This document shows, in pieces, positions 13,750-29,330 of a stretch of 64,000 nucleotides of DNA. Within the stretch, counting starts at the first letter, position 1. Every line of letters begins with the position of its first letter. Source of the stretch: Apostichopus japonicus (lineage: Eukaryota; Echinodermata; Holothuroidea; Aspidochirotida; Stichopodidae); NCBI RefSeq assembly GCF_037975245.1, contig NC_092561.1, forward strand, positions 11,841,001 to 11,905,000, given 5' to 3'. A program made the translations under genes and the position numbers. Under the pieces are notes generated by a model that saw nothing but the letters and a program-made list of their open reading frames with translations, was not told the origin of the DNA and ran no database searches.

Positions 13750-15930
13750 GATCAATCGAATGTGCGGTACCGATAAATCGAATGTTCGGTACCGATCGAT
13801 CGAATGTGCGGTACAGATCAATCGAATGTGCGTTAACGATCAATCGAATGTTCGGTACCGATCAATCGAATGTTCGGTACCGATCGATCGAATGTGGTGT
13901 AACGCTTAATCGAATGTGCGGTATCGATCAATCGAATGTGCGGTACCGATCAATCGAATGTGCGGTACCGATCAATCGAATGTGCGGAACCGATCAATCG
14001 AATGTGCGTTACCGATCAATCGAATGTTCGGCACCGATCGATCGAATGTGCGGTATCGATGAATCGAATGTTCGGTACCGATCAATCGAATGTTCGGTAT
14101 CGATGAATCGAATGTTCGATACAGATGAATCGAATGTGCGGTACCGATCAATCGAATGTTCGGTACCAATCGATCGAATGCGCGGACCCGATAGATCGAA
14201 TGTGCGGTATCGATCAATCGAATGTACGTTACCGATCAATCGAATGTGCGGTACCGATCAATCGAATGTTCGGTACCGATCGATCGAATGTGCTGTAACG
14301 CTTAATCGAATGTGCGGTATTGATCAATCGAATGTGCGGTACCGATAAATCGAATGTTCGGTACCGATCAATCGAATGTGCGGTACCGATCAATCGAATA
14401 TGCGGTATCGATCGATCGAATGTTCGGTATCGATCAATTGAATGTTCGGTACCGATCAATCGAATGTGCGATACCGATCTATCGAATGTGCGGTACCGAT
14501 CAATCGAATGTGCGGTACCGATCAATCGAATGTGCGGTATCGATGAATCGAATGTTCGATACCGATGAATCGAATGTGCGGTATCGATCAATCGAATGTT
14601 CGGTACCAATCGATCGAATGTGCTGTAACGCTTAATCGAATGTGCGGTACCGATCAATCGAATGTGCGGTACCGATAAATCGAATGTTCGGTACCGATCA
14701 ATCGAATGTGCGGTACCGATCAATCGAATGTGCGTTACCGATCAATCGAATGTGCGGTACCGATCAATCGAATGTTCGGTACCGAGCGCTCGAATGTGCT
14801 GTAACGATTAATCGAATGTGCGGTACCGATCAATCGAATGTGCGGTACCGATAAATCGAATGTTCGGTACCGATCGATCGAATGTGCGGTACAGATCAAT
14901 CGAATGTGCGTTAACGATCAATCGAATGTTCGGTACCGATCAATCGAATGTTCGGTACCGATCGATCGAATGTGGTGTAACGCTTAATCGAATGTGCGGT
15001 ATCGATCAATCGAATGTGCGGTACCGATCAATCGAATGTGCGGTACCGATCAATCGAATGTGCGGAACCGATCAATCGAATGTGCGTTACCGATCAATCG
15101 AATGTTCGGCACCGATCGATCGAATGTGCGGTATCGATGAATCGAATGTTCGGTACCGATCAATCGAATGTTCGGTATCGATGAATCGAATGTTCGATAC
15201 AGATGAATCGAATGTGCGGTACCGATCAATCGAATGTTCGGTACCAATCGATCGAATGCGCGGACCCGATAGATCGAATGTGCGGTATCGATCAATCGAA
15301 TGTACGTTACCGATCAATCGAATGTGCGGTACCGATCAATCGAATGTTCGGTACCGATCGATCGAATGTGCTGTAACGCTTAATCGAATGTGCGGTATTG
15401 ATCAATCGAATGTGCGGTACCGATAAATCGAATGTTCGGTACCGATCAATCGAATGTGCGGTACCGATCAATCGAATATGCGGTATCGATCGATCGAATG
15501 TTCGGTATCGATCAATTGAATGTTCGGTACCGATCAATCGAATGTGCGATACCGATCTATCGAATGTGCGGTACCGATCAATCGAATGTGCGGTACCGAT
15601 CAATCGAATGTGCGGTATCGATGAATCGAATGTTCGATACCGATGAATCGAATGTGCGGTATCGATCAATCGAATGTTCGGTACCAATCGATCGAATGTG
15701 CTGTAACGCTTAATCGAATGTGCGGTACCGATCAATCGAATGTGCGGTACCGATAAATCGAATGTTCGGTACCGATCAATCGAATGTGCGGTACCGATCA
15801 ATCGAATGTGCGTTACCGATCAATCGAATGTGCGGTACCGATCAATCGAATGTTCGGTACCGAGCGCTCGAATGTGCTGTAACGATTAATCGAATGTGCG
15901 GTACCGATCAATCGAATGTGCGGTACCGAT
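13750..15930. repeat. Higher-order repeat, 1,078-bp unit (49 monomers), two copies
   Basis: The rare variant GTACAGATCAATCG lies near 13,813 and again near 14,891, an offset of 1,078, which is exactly 49 monomers. Other variants through the block share this offset, for instance GTATTGATCAATCG near 14,318 and 15,396. A longer relation with offset about 3,230 links this region to about 16,300-18,000, so the doublet is nested in a larger amplified unit. Confidence 0.85.
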
Positions 15931-16779
15931 CAATCGAATGTGCGGTACCGATCAATCGAATGTGCGGAACCGATCAATCGAATGTGCGTTACCGATCAAT
16001 CGAATGTTCGGCACCGATCGATCGAACATGCGGTATCGATCAATCGAATGTTCGGTACCGATCAATCGAATGTTCGGTATCGATCAATCGAATGTTCGGT
16101 ACCAATCGATCGAATGCGCGGACCCGATAGATCGAATGTGCGGTATCGATCAATCGAATGTGCGGCACCGAAAAATAGAATGTGCGGTACCGATCAATCG
16201 AATGTGCGGTACCGATCAATCGAATGTTCGGTACCGAGCGCTCGAATGTGCTGTAACGATTAATCGAATGTGCGGTACCGATCAATCGAATGTGCGGTAC
16301 CGATCAATCGAATGTGCGTTACCGATCAATCGAATGTTCGGCACCGATCGATCGAACATGCGGTATCGATCAATCGAATGTTCGGTACCGATCAATCGAA
16401 TGTTCGGTATCGATGAATCGAATGTTCGGTACCAATCGATCGAATGCGCGGACCCGATAGATCGAATGTGCGGTATCGATCAATCGAATGTGCGGCACCG
16501 AAAAATAGAATGTGCGGTACCGATCAATCGAATGTTCGGTACCGATGAAACGAATTTGCAGTATCGATCGAATGTATGTTACCGATCGATCGAATGTGCG
16601 GAACCGATCAATCGAATGTGCGTTACCGACCAATCGAATGTGCGGTACCGATCTATCGAATGTGCGGTATCGATCAACCGAATGTTCGGTATCAATCGAT
16701 CGAATGTGCGGTTTCGATCAATCGATTGTGCGTTACCGATCAATCGAATGTGCGTTACCGATCGATCGAATGTGCGGTA

Positions 16780-19155
16780 CCGATAAATCGAATGTGCGGT
16801 ATCGTTCAATCGAATGTTCGGTACCAATCGATCGAATGCGCGGACCCGATAGATCGAATGTGCGGTATCGATCAATCGAATGTGCGTTACCGATCAATCG
16901 AATGTACGGTACCGATCAATCGAATGTTCGGTACCGATCGATCGAATGTGCTGTAACACTTAATCGAATGTGCGGTACTGATCAATCGAATGTGCGGTAC
17001 CGATAAATCGAATGTTCGGTACCGATCGATCGAATGTGCGGTACAGATCAATCGAATGTGCGTTAACGATCAATCGAATGTTCGGTACCGATCAATCGAA
17101 TGTTCGGTACCGATCGATCGATTGTGGTGTAACGCTTAATCGAATGTGCGGTATCGATCAATCGAATGTGCGGTACCGATCAATCGAATGTGCGGTACCG
17201 ATCAATCGAATGTGCGGAACCGATCAATCGAATGTGCGTTACCGATCAATCGAATGTTCGGCACCGATCGATCGAATGTGCGGTATCGATGAATCGAATG
17301 TTCGGTACCGATCAATCGAATGTTCGGTATCGATGAATCGAATGTTCGATACAGATGAATCGAATGTGCGGTACCGATCAATCGAATGTTCGGTACCAAT
17401 CGATCGAATGCGCGGACCCGATAGATCGAATGTGCGGTATCGATCAATCGAATGTACGTTACCGATCAATCGAATGTGCGGTACCGATCAATCGAATGTT
17501 CGGTACCGATCGATCGAATGTGCTGTAACGCTTAATCGAATGTGCGGTATTGATCAATCGAATGTGCGGTACCGATAAATCGAATGTTCGGTACCGATCA
17601 ATCGAATGTGCGGTACCGATCAATCGAATATGCGGTATCGATCGATCGAATGTTCGGTATCGATCAATTGAATGTTCGGTACCGATCAATCGAATGTGCG
17701 ATACCGATCTATCGAATGTGCGGTACCGATCAATCGAATGTGCGGTACCGATCAATCGAATGTGCGGTATCGATGAATCGAATGTTCGATACCGATGAAT
17801 CGAATGTGCGCTATCGATCAATCGAATGTTCGGTACCAATCGATCGAATGTGCTGTAACGCTTAATCGAATGTGCGGTACCGATCAATCGAATGTGCGGT
17901 ACCGATAAATCGAATGTTCGGTACCGATCAATCGAATGTGCGGTACCGATCAATCGAATGTGCGTTACCGATAAATCGAATGTGCGGTATCGTTCAATCG
18001 AATGTTCGGTACCAATCGATCGAATGCGCGGACCCGATAGATCGAATGTGCGGTATCGATCAATCGAATGTGCGTTACCGATCAATCGAATGTACGGTAC
18101 CGATCAATCGAATGTTCGGTACCGATCGATCGAATGTGCTGTAACACTTAATCGAATGTGCGGTACTGATCAATCGAATGTGCGGTACCGATAAATCGAA
18201 TGTTCGGTACCGATCGATCGAATGTGCGGTACAGATCAATCGAATGTGCGTTAACGATCAATCGAATGTTCGGTACCGATCAATCGAATGTTCGGTACCG
18301 ATCGATCGAATGTGGTGTAACGCTTAATCGAATGTGCGGTATCGATCAATCGAATGTGCGGTACCGATCAATCGAATGTGCGGTACCGATCAATCGAATG
18401 TGCGGAACCGATCAATCGAATGTGCGTTACCGATCAATCGAATGTTCGGCACCGATCGATCGAATGTGCGGTATCGATGAATCGAATGTTCGGTACCGAT
18501 CAATCGAATGTTCGGTATCGATGAATCGAATGTTCGATACAGATGAATCGAATGTGCGGTACCGATCAATCGAATGTTCGGTACCAATCGATCGAATGCG
18601 CGGACCCGATAGATCGAATGTGCGGTATCGATCAATCGAATGTACGTTACCGATCAATCGAATGTGCGGTACCGATCAATCGAATGTTCGGTACCGATCG
18701 ATCGAATGTGCTGTAACGCTTAATCGAATGTGCGGTATTGATCAATCGAATGTGCGGTACCGATAAATCGAATGTTCGGTACCGATCAATCGAATGTGCG
18801 GTACCGATCAATCGAATATGCGGTATCGATCGATCGAATGTTCGGTATCGATCAATTGAATGTTCGGTACCGATCAATCGAATGTGCGATACCGATCTAT
18901 CGAATGTGCGGTACCGATCAATCGAATGTGCGGTACCGATCAATCGAATGTGCGGTATCGATGAATCGAATGTTCGATACCGATGAATCGAATGTGCGGT
19001 ATCGATCAATCGAATGTTCGGTACCAATCGATCGAATGTGCTGTAACGCTTAATCGAATGTGCGGTACCGATCAATCGAATGTGCGGTACCGATAAATCG
19101 AATGTTCGGTACCGATCAATCGAATGTGCGGTACCGATCAATCGAATGTGCGTTA
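16780..19155. repeat. Higher-order repeat, 1,188-bp unit (54 monomers), two copies
   Basis: ATCGTTCAATCG at 16,801 and 17,989, TGTACGGTACC at 16,903 and 18,091, and the variants further right all share an offset of 1,188, exactly 54 monomers. The content overlaps that of the 1,078-bp pair further left, so blocks of related content were amplified repeatedly with different end points. Confidence 0.85.
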
Positions 19156-20739
19156 CCGATCAATCGAATGTGCGGTACCGATCAATCGAATGTTCGGTAC
19201 CGAGCGCTCGAATGTGCTGTAACGATTAATCGAATGTGCGGTACCGATCAATCGAATGTGCGGTACCGATCAATCGAATGTGCGGTACCGATCAATCGAA
19301 TGTGCGGAACCGATCAATCGAATGTGCGTTACCGATCAATCGAATGTTCGGCACCGATCGATCGAACATGCGGTATCGATGAATCGAATGTTCGGTACCG
19401 ATCAATCGAATGTTCGGTATCGATCAATCGAATGTTCGGTACCAATCGATCGAATGCGCGGACCCGATAGATCGAATGTGCGGTATCGATCAATCGAATG
19501 TGCGGCACCGAAAAATAGAATGTGCGGTACCGATCAATCGAATGTTCGGTACCGATGAAACGAATTTGCAGTATCGATCGAATGTATGTTACCGATCGAT
19601 CGAATGTGCGGAACCGATCAATCGAATGTGCGTTACCGACCAATCGAATGTGCGGTACCGATCTATCGAATGTGCGGTACCGATCAACCGAATGTTCGGT
19701 ATCAATCGATCGAATGTGCGGTATCGATCAATCGATTGTGCGTTACCGATCAATCGAATGTGCGTTACCGATCGATCGAATGTGCGGTACCGATAAATCG
19801 AATGTGCGGTATCGTTCAATCGAATGTTTGGTACCAATCGATCGAATGCGCGGACCCGATAGATCGAATGTGCGGTATCGATCAATCGAATGTGCCTAAC
19901 CGATCAATCGAATGTGCGGTACCGATCAATCGAATGTTCGGTACCGATCGATCGAATGTGCTGTAACGCTTAATCGAATGTGCGGTACTGATCAATCGAA
20001 TGTGCGGTACCGATAAATCGAATGTTCGGTACCGATCGATCGAATGTGCGGTACCGATCAATCGAATGTGCGTTACCGATCAATCGAATGTTCGGTACCG
20101 ATCAATCGAATGTTCGGTACCGATCGATCGAATGTGGTGTAACGCTTAATTGAATGTGCGGTACCGATCAATCGAATGTGCGGTACCGATCAATCGAATG
20201 TGCGGTACCGATCAATCGAATGTGCGGTACCGATCAATCGAATGTGGGTTACCGATCAATCAAATGTTCGGCACCGATCGATCGAACATGCGGTATCGAT
20301 GAATCGAATGTTCGGTACCGATCAATCGAATGTTCGGTATCGATGAATCGAATGTTCGGTACCAATCGATCGAATGCGCGGACCCGATAGATCGAATGTG
20401 CGGTATCGATCAATCGAATGTGCGGCACCGAAAAATAGAATGTGCGGTACCGATCAATCGAATGTTCGGTACCGATGAAACGAATTTGCAGTATCGATCG
20501 AATGTACGTTACCGATCGATCGAATGTGCGGTACCGATCAATCGAATGTTCGGTACCGATCGATCGAATGCGCGGACCCGATAGATCGAATGTGCGGTAT
20601 CGATCAATCGAATGTGCGTTACCGATCAATCGAATGTTCGGTACCGATCAATCGAATGTTCGGTACCGATCGATCGAATGTGCGGTACCGATCAATCGAA
20701 TGTTCGGTACCGATCGATCGAATGTGCTGTAACGCTTAA

Positions 20740-22270
20740 TCGAATGTGCGGTACCGATCAATCGAATGTGCGGTACCGATAAATCGAATGTTCGGTACCG
20801 ATCAATCGAATGTGCGGTACCGATCAATCGAATATGCGGTATCGATCACTCGAATGTTCGGTATCGATCAATTGAATGTTCGGTACCGATCAATCGAATG
20901 TGCGATACCGATCTATCGAATGTGCGGTACCGATCAATCGAATGTGCGGTACCGATCAATCGAATATGCGGTATCGATGAATCGAATGTTCGATACCGAT
21001 GAATCGAATGTGCGGTATCGATCAATCGAATGTTCGGTACCAATCGATCGAATGTGCTGTAACGCTTAATCGAATGTGCGGTACCGATCAATCGAATGTG
21101 CGGTACCGATAAATCGAATGTTCGGTACCGATCAATCGAATGTGCGGTACCGATCAATCGAATGTGCGTTACCGATCAATCGAATGTGCGGTACCGATCA
21201 ATCGAATGTTCGGTACCGAGCGCTCGAATGTGCTGTAACGATTAATCGAATGTGCGGTACCGATCAATCGAATGTGCGGTACCGATCAATCGAATGTGCG
21301 GTACCGATCAATCGAATGTGCGGAACCGATCAATCGAATGTGCGTTACCGATCAATCGAATGTTCGGCACCGATCGATCGAACATGCGGTATCGATCAAT
21401 CGAATGTTCGGTACCGATCAATCGAATGTTCGGTGTCGATGAATCGAATGTTCGGTACCAATCGATCGAATGTGCGGTACCGATCAATCGAATGTTCGGT
21501 ACCGATCGATCGAATGTGCTGTAACGCTTAATCGAATGTGCGGTACCGATCAATCGAATGTGCGGTACCGATAAATCGAATGTTCGGTACCGATCAATCG
21601 AATGTGCGGTACCGATCAATCGAATATGCGGTATCGATCACTCGAATGTTCGGTATCGATCAATTGAATGTTCGGTAACGATCAATCGAATGTGCGATAC
21701 CGATCTATCGAATGTGCGGTACCGATCAATCGAATGTGCGGTACCGATCAATCGAATATGCGGTATCGATGAATCGAATGTTCGATACCGATGAATCGAA
21801 TGTGCGGTATCGATCAATCGAATGTTCGGTACCAATCGATCGAATGTGCTGTAACGCTTAATCGAATGTGCGGTACCGATCAATCGAATGTGCGGTACCG
21901 ATAAATCGAATGTTCGGTACCGATCAATCGAATGTGCGGTACCGATCAATCGAATGTGCGTTACCGATCAATCGAATGTGCTTTACCGATCAATCGAATG
22001 TTCGGTACCGAGCGCTCGAATGTGCTGTAACGATTAATCGAATGTGCGGTACCGATCAATCGAATGTGCGGTACCGATCAATCGAATGTGCGGTACCGAT
22101 CAATCGAATGTGCGGAACCGATCAATCGAATGTGCGTTACCGATCAATCGAATGTTCGGCACCGATCGATCGAACATGCGGTATCGATCAATCGAATGTT
22201 CGGTACCGATCAATCGAATGTTCGGTATCGATGAATCGAATGTTCGGTACCAATCGATCGAATGCGCGGA
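20740..22270. repeat. Higher-order repeat, 792-bp unit (36 monomers), two copies
   Basis: The block that starts after GCTGTAACGCTTAATCG near 20,740 is repeated from about 21,532 with offset 792, exactly 36 monomers. Private variants such as CAATTGAATG near 20,870 and 21,662 match at this offset. The copies carry single-base differences, for example GGTACCGAT against GGTAACGAT near 21,675. Confidence 0.83.
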
Positions 22271-22959
22271 CCCGATAGATCGAATGTGCGGTATCGATCA
22301 ATCGAATGTGCGGCACCGAAAAATAGAATGTGCGGTACCGATCAATCGAATGTTCGGTACCGATGAAACGAATTTGCAGTATCGATCGAATGTATGTTAC
22401 CGATCGATCGAATGTGCGGAACCGATCAATCGAATGTGCGTTACCGACCAATCGAATGTGCGGTACCGATCTATCGAATGTGCGGTATCGATCAACCGAA
22501 TGTTCGGTATCAATCGATCGAATGTGCGGTATCGATCAATCGATTGTGCGTTACCGATCAATCGAATGTGCGTTACCGATCGATCGAATGTGCGGTACCG
22601 ATAAATCGAATGTGCGGTATCGTTCAATCGAATGTTCGGTACCAATCGATCGAATGCGCGGACCCGATAGATCGAATGTGCGGTATCGATCAATCGAATG
22701 TGCGTTACCGATCAATCGAATGTGCGGTACCGATCAATCGAATGTTCGGTACCGATCGATCGAATGTGCTGTAACGCTTAATCGAATGTGCGGTACTGAT
22801 CAATCGAATGTGCGGTACCGATAAATCGAATGTTCGGTACCGATCGATCGAATGTGCGGTACCGATCAATCGAATGTGCGTTAACGATCAATCGAATGTT
22901 CGGTACCGATCAATCGAATGTTCGGTACCGATCGATCGAATGTGGTGTAACGCTTAATC

Positions 22960-25900
22960 GAATGTTCGGTACCGATGAAACGAATTTGCAGTATCGATCG
23001 AATGTACGTTACCGATCGATCGAATGTGCGGAACCGATCAATCGAATGTGCGTTACCGACCAATCGAATGTGCGGTACCGATCTATCGAATGTGCGTTAT
23101 CGATCAACCGAATGTTCGGTATCAATCGATCGAATCTGCGGTATCGATCAATCGATTGTGCGTTAACGATCAATCGAATGTTCGGTACCGATCAATCGAT
23201 TTTGCGGTACCGATCAATCGAATGTGCGGTACCGATCAATCGAATGTGCGGTACCAATCAATCGAATGTGCGGAACCGATCAATCGAATGTTCGGTACCG
23301 ATCGATCGAATGTGCGGTATCGATCAATCGAATGTTCGGTACCGATCGATCGAATGTTCGTTATCGATCAATCGAATATGCGGTACCGATCAATCGAATG
23401 TGCGGTACCGATCGATCGAATGTGCGATACCGATCAATCGAATGTGGCGGTAACGTACAATCGAATGTGCGGTACCGATCAATCGATTGTGCGTTAACGA
23501 TGACTCGAATGTGCGTTACCGATCAATCGAATGTTCGATACCGATCAATCGAATGTGCGATACCGATCAGTCGAATGTTCGGTACCGATCAGTCGAGTTT
23601 GCGTTACCGATCAATCGAATGTTCGGTACCGATCGATCGAATGTGCGGTATCGATCAATCGAATGTTCGGTACCGATGATTCGAATGTGCGGTACCGATG
23701 GGATCGAATGTGCGGTACCGATCAATCGAATGTGCGGTACCGATCCATCGAATGTGCGGTACCGATCAATCGAATTTGCAGTACCGATCAATCGAATGTG
23801 CGTTACCGATCAGTCGAATGTTCGGTACCAATTAAACTAATGTGCGATACCGATCAATCGAAAGTTCGGTACTGATCAATCGAATGTGCGGTATCTAATA
23901 ATCGAATGTGCGGTACCGATCGATCGAATGTGCGGTATTGATCAATCGAATGTGCGGCACCGATCAATCGAATGTACGGTACCGATCAATCGAATGTGCG
24001 GAACCGATCAATCGAATGTGCGTTACCGATCAATCGAATGTGCGGTACCGATCGATCGAATGTGCGGTACCAATCAATCGAATGTTCGGTACCGATCGAT
24101 CGAATGTGCGGTACCGATCGATTGAATGTGCGGTAACGATTAATCGAATGTGCGGTACCGATCAATCGAATGTGCGGTACCGATCAATCGAATGTGCGGT
24201 ATCGATCAATCGAATGTGCGGAACCGATCAATCGAATGTGCGTTACCGATCAATCGAATGTTCGGCACCGATCGATCGAACATGCGGTATCGATCAATCG
24301 AATGTTCGGTACCGATCAATCGAATGTTCGGTATCGATGAATCGAATGTTCGGTACCAATCGATCGAATGCGCGGACCCGATAGATCGAATGTGCGGTAT
24401 CGATCAATCGAATGTGCGGCACCGAAAAATAGAATGTGCGGTACCGATCAATCGAATGTTCGGTACCGGTGAAACGAATTTGCAGTATCGATCGAATGTA
24501 CGTTACCGATCGATCGAATGTGCGGAACCGATCAATCGAATGTGCGTTACCGACCAATCGAATGTGCGGTACCGATCTATCGAATGTGCGGTATCGATCA
24601 ACCGAATGTTCGGTATAAATCGATCGAATCTGCGGTATCGATCAATCGATTGTGCGTTAACGATCAATCGAATGTTCGGTACCGATCAATCGATTTTGCG
24701 GTACCGATCAATCGAATGTGCGGTACCGATCAATCGAATGTGCGGTACCAATCAATCGAATGTGCGGAACCGATCAATCGAATGTTCGGTACCGATCGAT
24801 CGAATGTGCGGTATCGATCAATCGAATGTTCGGTACCGATCGATCGAATGTTCGTTATCGATCAATCGAATATGCGGTACCGATGAATCGAATGTGCGGT
24901 ACCGATCGATCGAATGTGCGATACCGATCAATCGAATGTGGCGGTAACGTACAATCGAATGTGCGGTACCGATCAATCGATTGTGCGTTAACGATGACTC
25001 GAATGTGCGTTACCGATCAATCGAATGTTCGATACCGATCAATCGAATGTGCGATACCGATCAGTCGAATGTTCGGTACCGATCAGTCGAGTTTGCGTTA
25101 CCGATCAATCGAATGTTCGGTACCGATCGATCGAATGTGCGGTATCGATCAATCGAATGTTCGGTACCGATGATTCGAATGTGCGGTACCGATGGGATCG
25201 AATGTGCGGTACCGATCAATCGAATGTGCGGTACCGATCCATCGAATGTGCGGTACCGATCAATCGAATTTGCAGTACCGATCAATCGAATGTGCGTTAC
25301 CGATCAGTCGAATGTTCGGTACCAATTAAACTTATGTGCGATACCGATCAATCGAAAGTTCGGTACTGATCAATCGAATGTGCGGTATCTAATAATCGAA
25401 TGTGCGGTACCGATCGATCGAATGTGCGGTATTGATCAATCGAATGTGCGGCACCGATCAATCGAATGTACGGTACCGATCAATCGAATGTTCGGTACCA
25501 ATCGATCGAATGCGCGGACCCGATAGATCGAATGTGCGGTATCGATCAATCGAATGTGCGGAACCGATCAATCGAATGTGCGTTACCGATCAATCGAATG
25601 TGCGGTACCGATCGATCGAATGTGCGGTACCAATCAATCGAATGTTCGGTACCGATCGATCGAATGTGCGGTACCGATCGATTGAATGTGCGGTATCGAT
25701 GAATCGAATGTTCGGTACCGATCAATCGAATGTTCGGTATCGATGAATCGAATGTTCGATACAGATGAATCGAATGTGCGGTATCGTTCAATCGAATGTT
25801 CGGTACCAATCGATCGAATGCGCGGACCCGATAGATCGAATGTGCGGTATCGATCAATCGAATGTACGTTACCGATCAATCGAATGTGCGGTACCGATCA

Positions 25901-27440
25901 ATCGAATGTTCGGTACCGATCGATCGAATGTGCTGTAACGCTTAATCGAATGTGCGGTACCGATCAATCGAATGTGCGGTACCGATAAATCGAATGTTCG
26001 GTACCGATCAATCGAATTTGCGGTACCGATCAATCGAATGTGCGTTACCGATCAATCGAATGTGCGGTACCGATCAATCGAATGTTCGGTACCGATCGCT
26101 CGAATGTGCTGTAACGATTAATCGAATGTGCGGTACCGATCAATCGAATGTGCGGTACCGATCAATCGAATGTGCGGTACCGATCAATCGAATGTGCGGT
26201 ACCGATCAATCAAATGTTCGGCACCGATCGATCGAACATGCGGTATCGATGAATCGAATGTTCGGTACCGATCAATCGAATGTTCGGTATCGATGAATCG
26301 AATGTTCGGTACCAATCGATCGAATGCGCGGACCCGATAGATCGAATGTGCGGTATCGATCAATCGAATGTGCGGCACCGAAAAATAGAATGTGCGGTAC
26401 CGATCAATCGAATGTTCGGTACCGATGAAACGAATTTGCAGTATCGATCGAATGTACGTTACCGATCGATCGAATGTGCGGAACCGATCAATCGAATGTG
26501 CGTTACCGACCAATCGAATGTGCGGTACCGATCTATCGAATGTGCGGTATCGATCAACCGAATGTTCGGTATCAATCGATCGAATCTGCGGTATCGATCA
26601 ATCGATTGTGCGTTAACGATCAATCGAATGTTCGGTACCGATCAATCGATTTTGCGGTACCGATCAATCGAATGTGCGGTACCGATCAATCGAATGTGCG
26701 GTACCAATCAATCGAATGTGCGGAACCGATCAATCGAATGTTCGGTACCGATCGATCGAATGTGCGGTATCGATCAATCGAATGTTCGGTACCGATCGAT
26801 CGAATGTTCGTTATCGATCAATCGAATATGCGGTACCGATGAATCGAATGTGCGGTACCGATCGATCGAATATGCGATACCGATCAATCGAATGTGGCGG
26901 TAACGTTCAATCGAATGTGCGGTACCGATCAATCGATTGTGCGTTAACGATGACTCGAATGTGCGTTACCGATCAATCGAATGTTCGATACCGATCAATC
27001 GAATGTGCGATACCGATCAGTCGAATGTTCGGTACCGATCAGTCGAGTTTGCGTTACCGATCAATCGAATGTTCGGTACCGATCGATCGAATGTGCGGTA
27101 TCGATCAATCGAATGTTCGGTACCGATGATTCGAATGTGCGGTACCGATGGGATCGAATGTGCGGTACCGATCAATCGAATGTGCGGTACCGATCCATCG
27201 AATGTGCGGTACCGATCAATCGAATTTGCAGTACCGATCAATCGAATGTGCGTTACCGATCAGTCGAATGTTCGGTACCAATTAAACTAATGTGCGATAC
27301 CGATCAATCGAAAGTTCGGTACTGATCAATCGAATGTGCGGTATCTAATAATCGAATGTGCGGTACCGATCGATCGAATGTGCGGTATTGATCAATCGAA
27401 TGTGCGGCACCGATCAATCGAATGTACGGTACCGATCAAT
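22960..27440. repeat. Higher-order repeat family, three copies of a ~1.03-kb block
   Basis: A block starting at the GATGAAACGAATTTGCAG monomers recurs at about 22,960, 24,454 and 26,410, offsets 1,494 and 1,956. Each copy carries the same ordered series of marker monomers: the 18-mer, then TGGCGGTAACG, then GATGGGAT, then ACCAATTAAACT, then ATCTAATAATCG. The material between copies is ordinary monomer of variable length, so the set is interspersed rather than strictly tandem. Confidence 0.8.
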
Positions 27441-28179
27441 CGAATGTTCGGTACCAATCGATCGAATGCGCGGACCCGATAGATCGAATGTGCGGTATCG
27501 ATCAATCGAATGTGCGTTACCGATCAATCGAATGTGCGGTACCGATCACTCGAATGTTCGGTACCGATCGATCGAATGTGCTGTAACGCTTAATCGAATG
27601 TGCGGTACCGATCAATCGAATGTGCGGTACCGATAAATCGAATGTTCGGTACCGATCAATCGAATGTGCGGTACCGATCAATCGAATGTGCGTTACCGAT
27701 CAATCGAATATGCGGTACCGATCAATCGAATGTTCGGTACCGCTGTGCTGTAACGATTAATCGAATGTGCGGTACCGATCAATCGAATGTGCATTACCGA
27801 TCAATCGAATGTGCGGTACCGATCAATCGAATGTGCGGAACCGATCAATCGAATTTGCGTTACCGATCAATCGAATGTTCGGCACCGATCGATCGAACAT
27901 GCGGTATCGATGAATCGAATGTTAGGTACCGATCAATCGAATGTTCGGTATCGATGAATCGAATGTTCGGTACCAATCGATCGAATGCGCGGACCCGATA
28001 GATCGAATGTGCGGTATCGATCAATCGAATGTGCGGCACCGAAAAATAGAATGTGCGGTACCGATCAATCGAATGTTCGGTACCGATGAAACGAATTTGC
28101 AGTATCGATCGAATGTATGTTACCGATCGATCGAATGTGCGGAACCGATCAATCGAATGTGCGTTACCGACCAATCGAA

Positions 28180-29330
28180 TGTGCGGTACCGATAAATCGA
28201 ATGTTCGGTACCGACCGATCGAATGTGCGGTACCGATCAATCCAATGTGAGTTACCGATCAATCGATTTTGCGGTACCGATCAATCGAATGTGCGGTACC
28301 GATCAATCGAATGTGCGTTAACGATCAATCGAATGTGCGTTACCGATCGATCGAATATGCGTTAACGATCAATCGAATGTTCGGTACCGATCAATCGATT
28401 TTGCGGTACCGATCAATCGAATGTGCGGTACCGATAAATCGAATGTGCGGTACCAATCAATCGAATGTGCGGAACCGATCAATCTTATGTTCGGTACCGA
28501 TCGATCGAATGTGCGGTATCGATCAATCGAATGTTCGGTACCGATCGATCGAATGTTCGTTATCGATCAATCGAATATGCGGTACCGATCAATCGAATGT
28601 GCGGTACCGATCGATCGAATGTGCGGTATCGATCAATCGAATGTTCGGTACCGATGATTCGAATGTGCGGTACCGATCAATCAAATGTTCGGTACCGAGC
28701 GCTCGAATGTGCTGTAACGATTAATCGAATGTGCGGTACCGATCAATCGAATGTGCGGTACCGATCAATCGAATGTGCGGTACCGATCAATCGAATGTGC
28801 GGAACCGATCAATCGAATGTGCGTTACCGATCAATCGAATGTTCGGCACCGATCGCTCGAACATGCGGTATCGATGAATCGAATGTTCGGTACCGATCAA
28901 TCGAGTGTTCGGTATCGATGAATCGAATGTGCGTTACCGATCAATCGAATGTTCGATATCGATCAACCGAATGTTCGGTATCAATCGATCGAATGTGCGG
29001 TATCGATCAATCGATTGTGCGTTACCGATCAATCGAATGTGCGGTACCGATAAATCGAATGTTCGGTACCGACCGATCGAATGTGCGGTACCGATCAATC
29101 CAATGTGAGTTACCGATCAATCGATTTTGCGGTACCGATCAATCGAATGTGCGGTACCGATCAATCGAATGTGCGTTAACGATCAATCGAATGTGCGTTA
29201 CCGATCGATCGAATATGCGTTAACGATCAATCGAATGTTCGGTACCGATCAATCGATTTTGCGGTACCGATCAATCGAATGTGCGGTACCGATAAATCGA
29301 ATGTGCGGTACCAATCAATCGAGTGTTCGG
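28180..29330. repeat. Short higher-order repeat, 858-bp offset (39 monomers)
   Basis: The rare monomer TCCAATGTGAGTTACC lies at 28,241 and 29,099, exactly 39 monomers apart, with about 290 bp of matching context around each. The same marker returns at about 31,274, 46,610 and 48,674, so this small block has spread over 20 kb of the array. Confidence 0.75.
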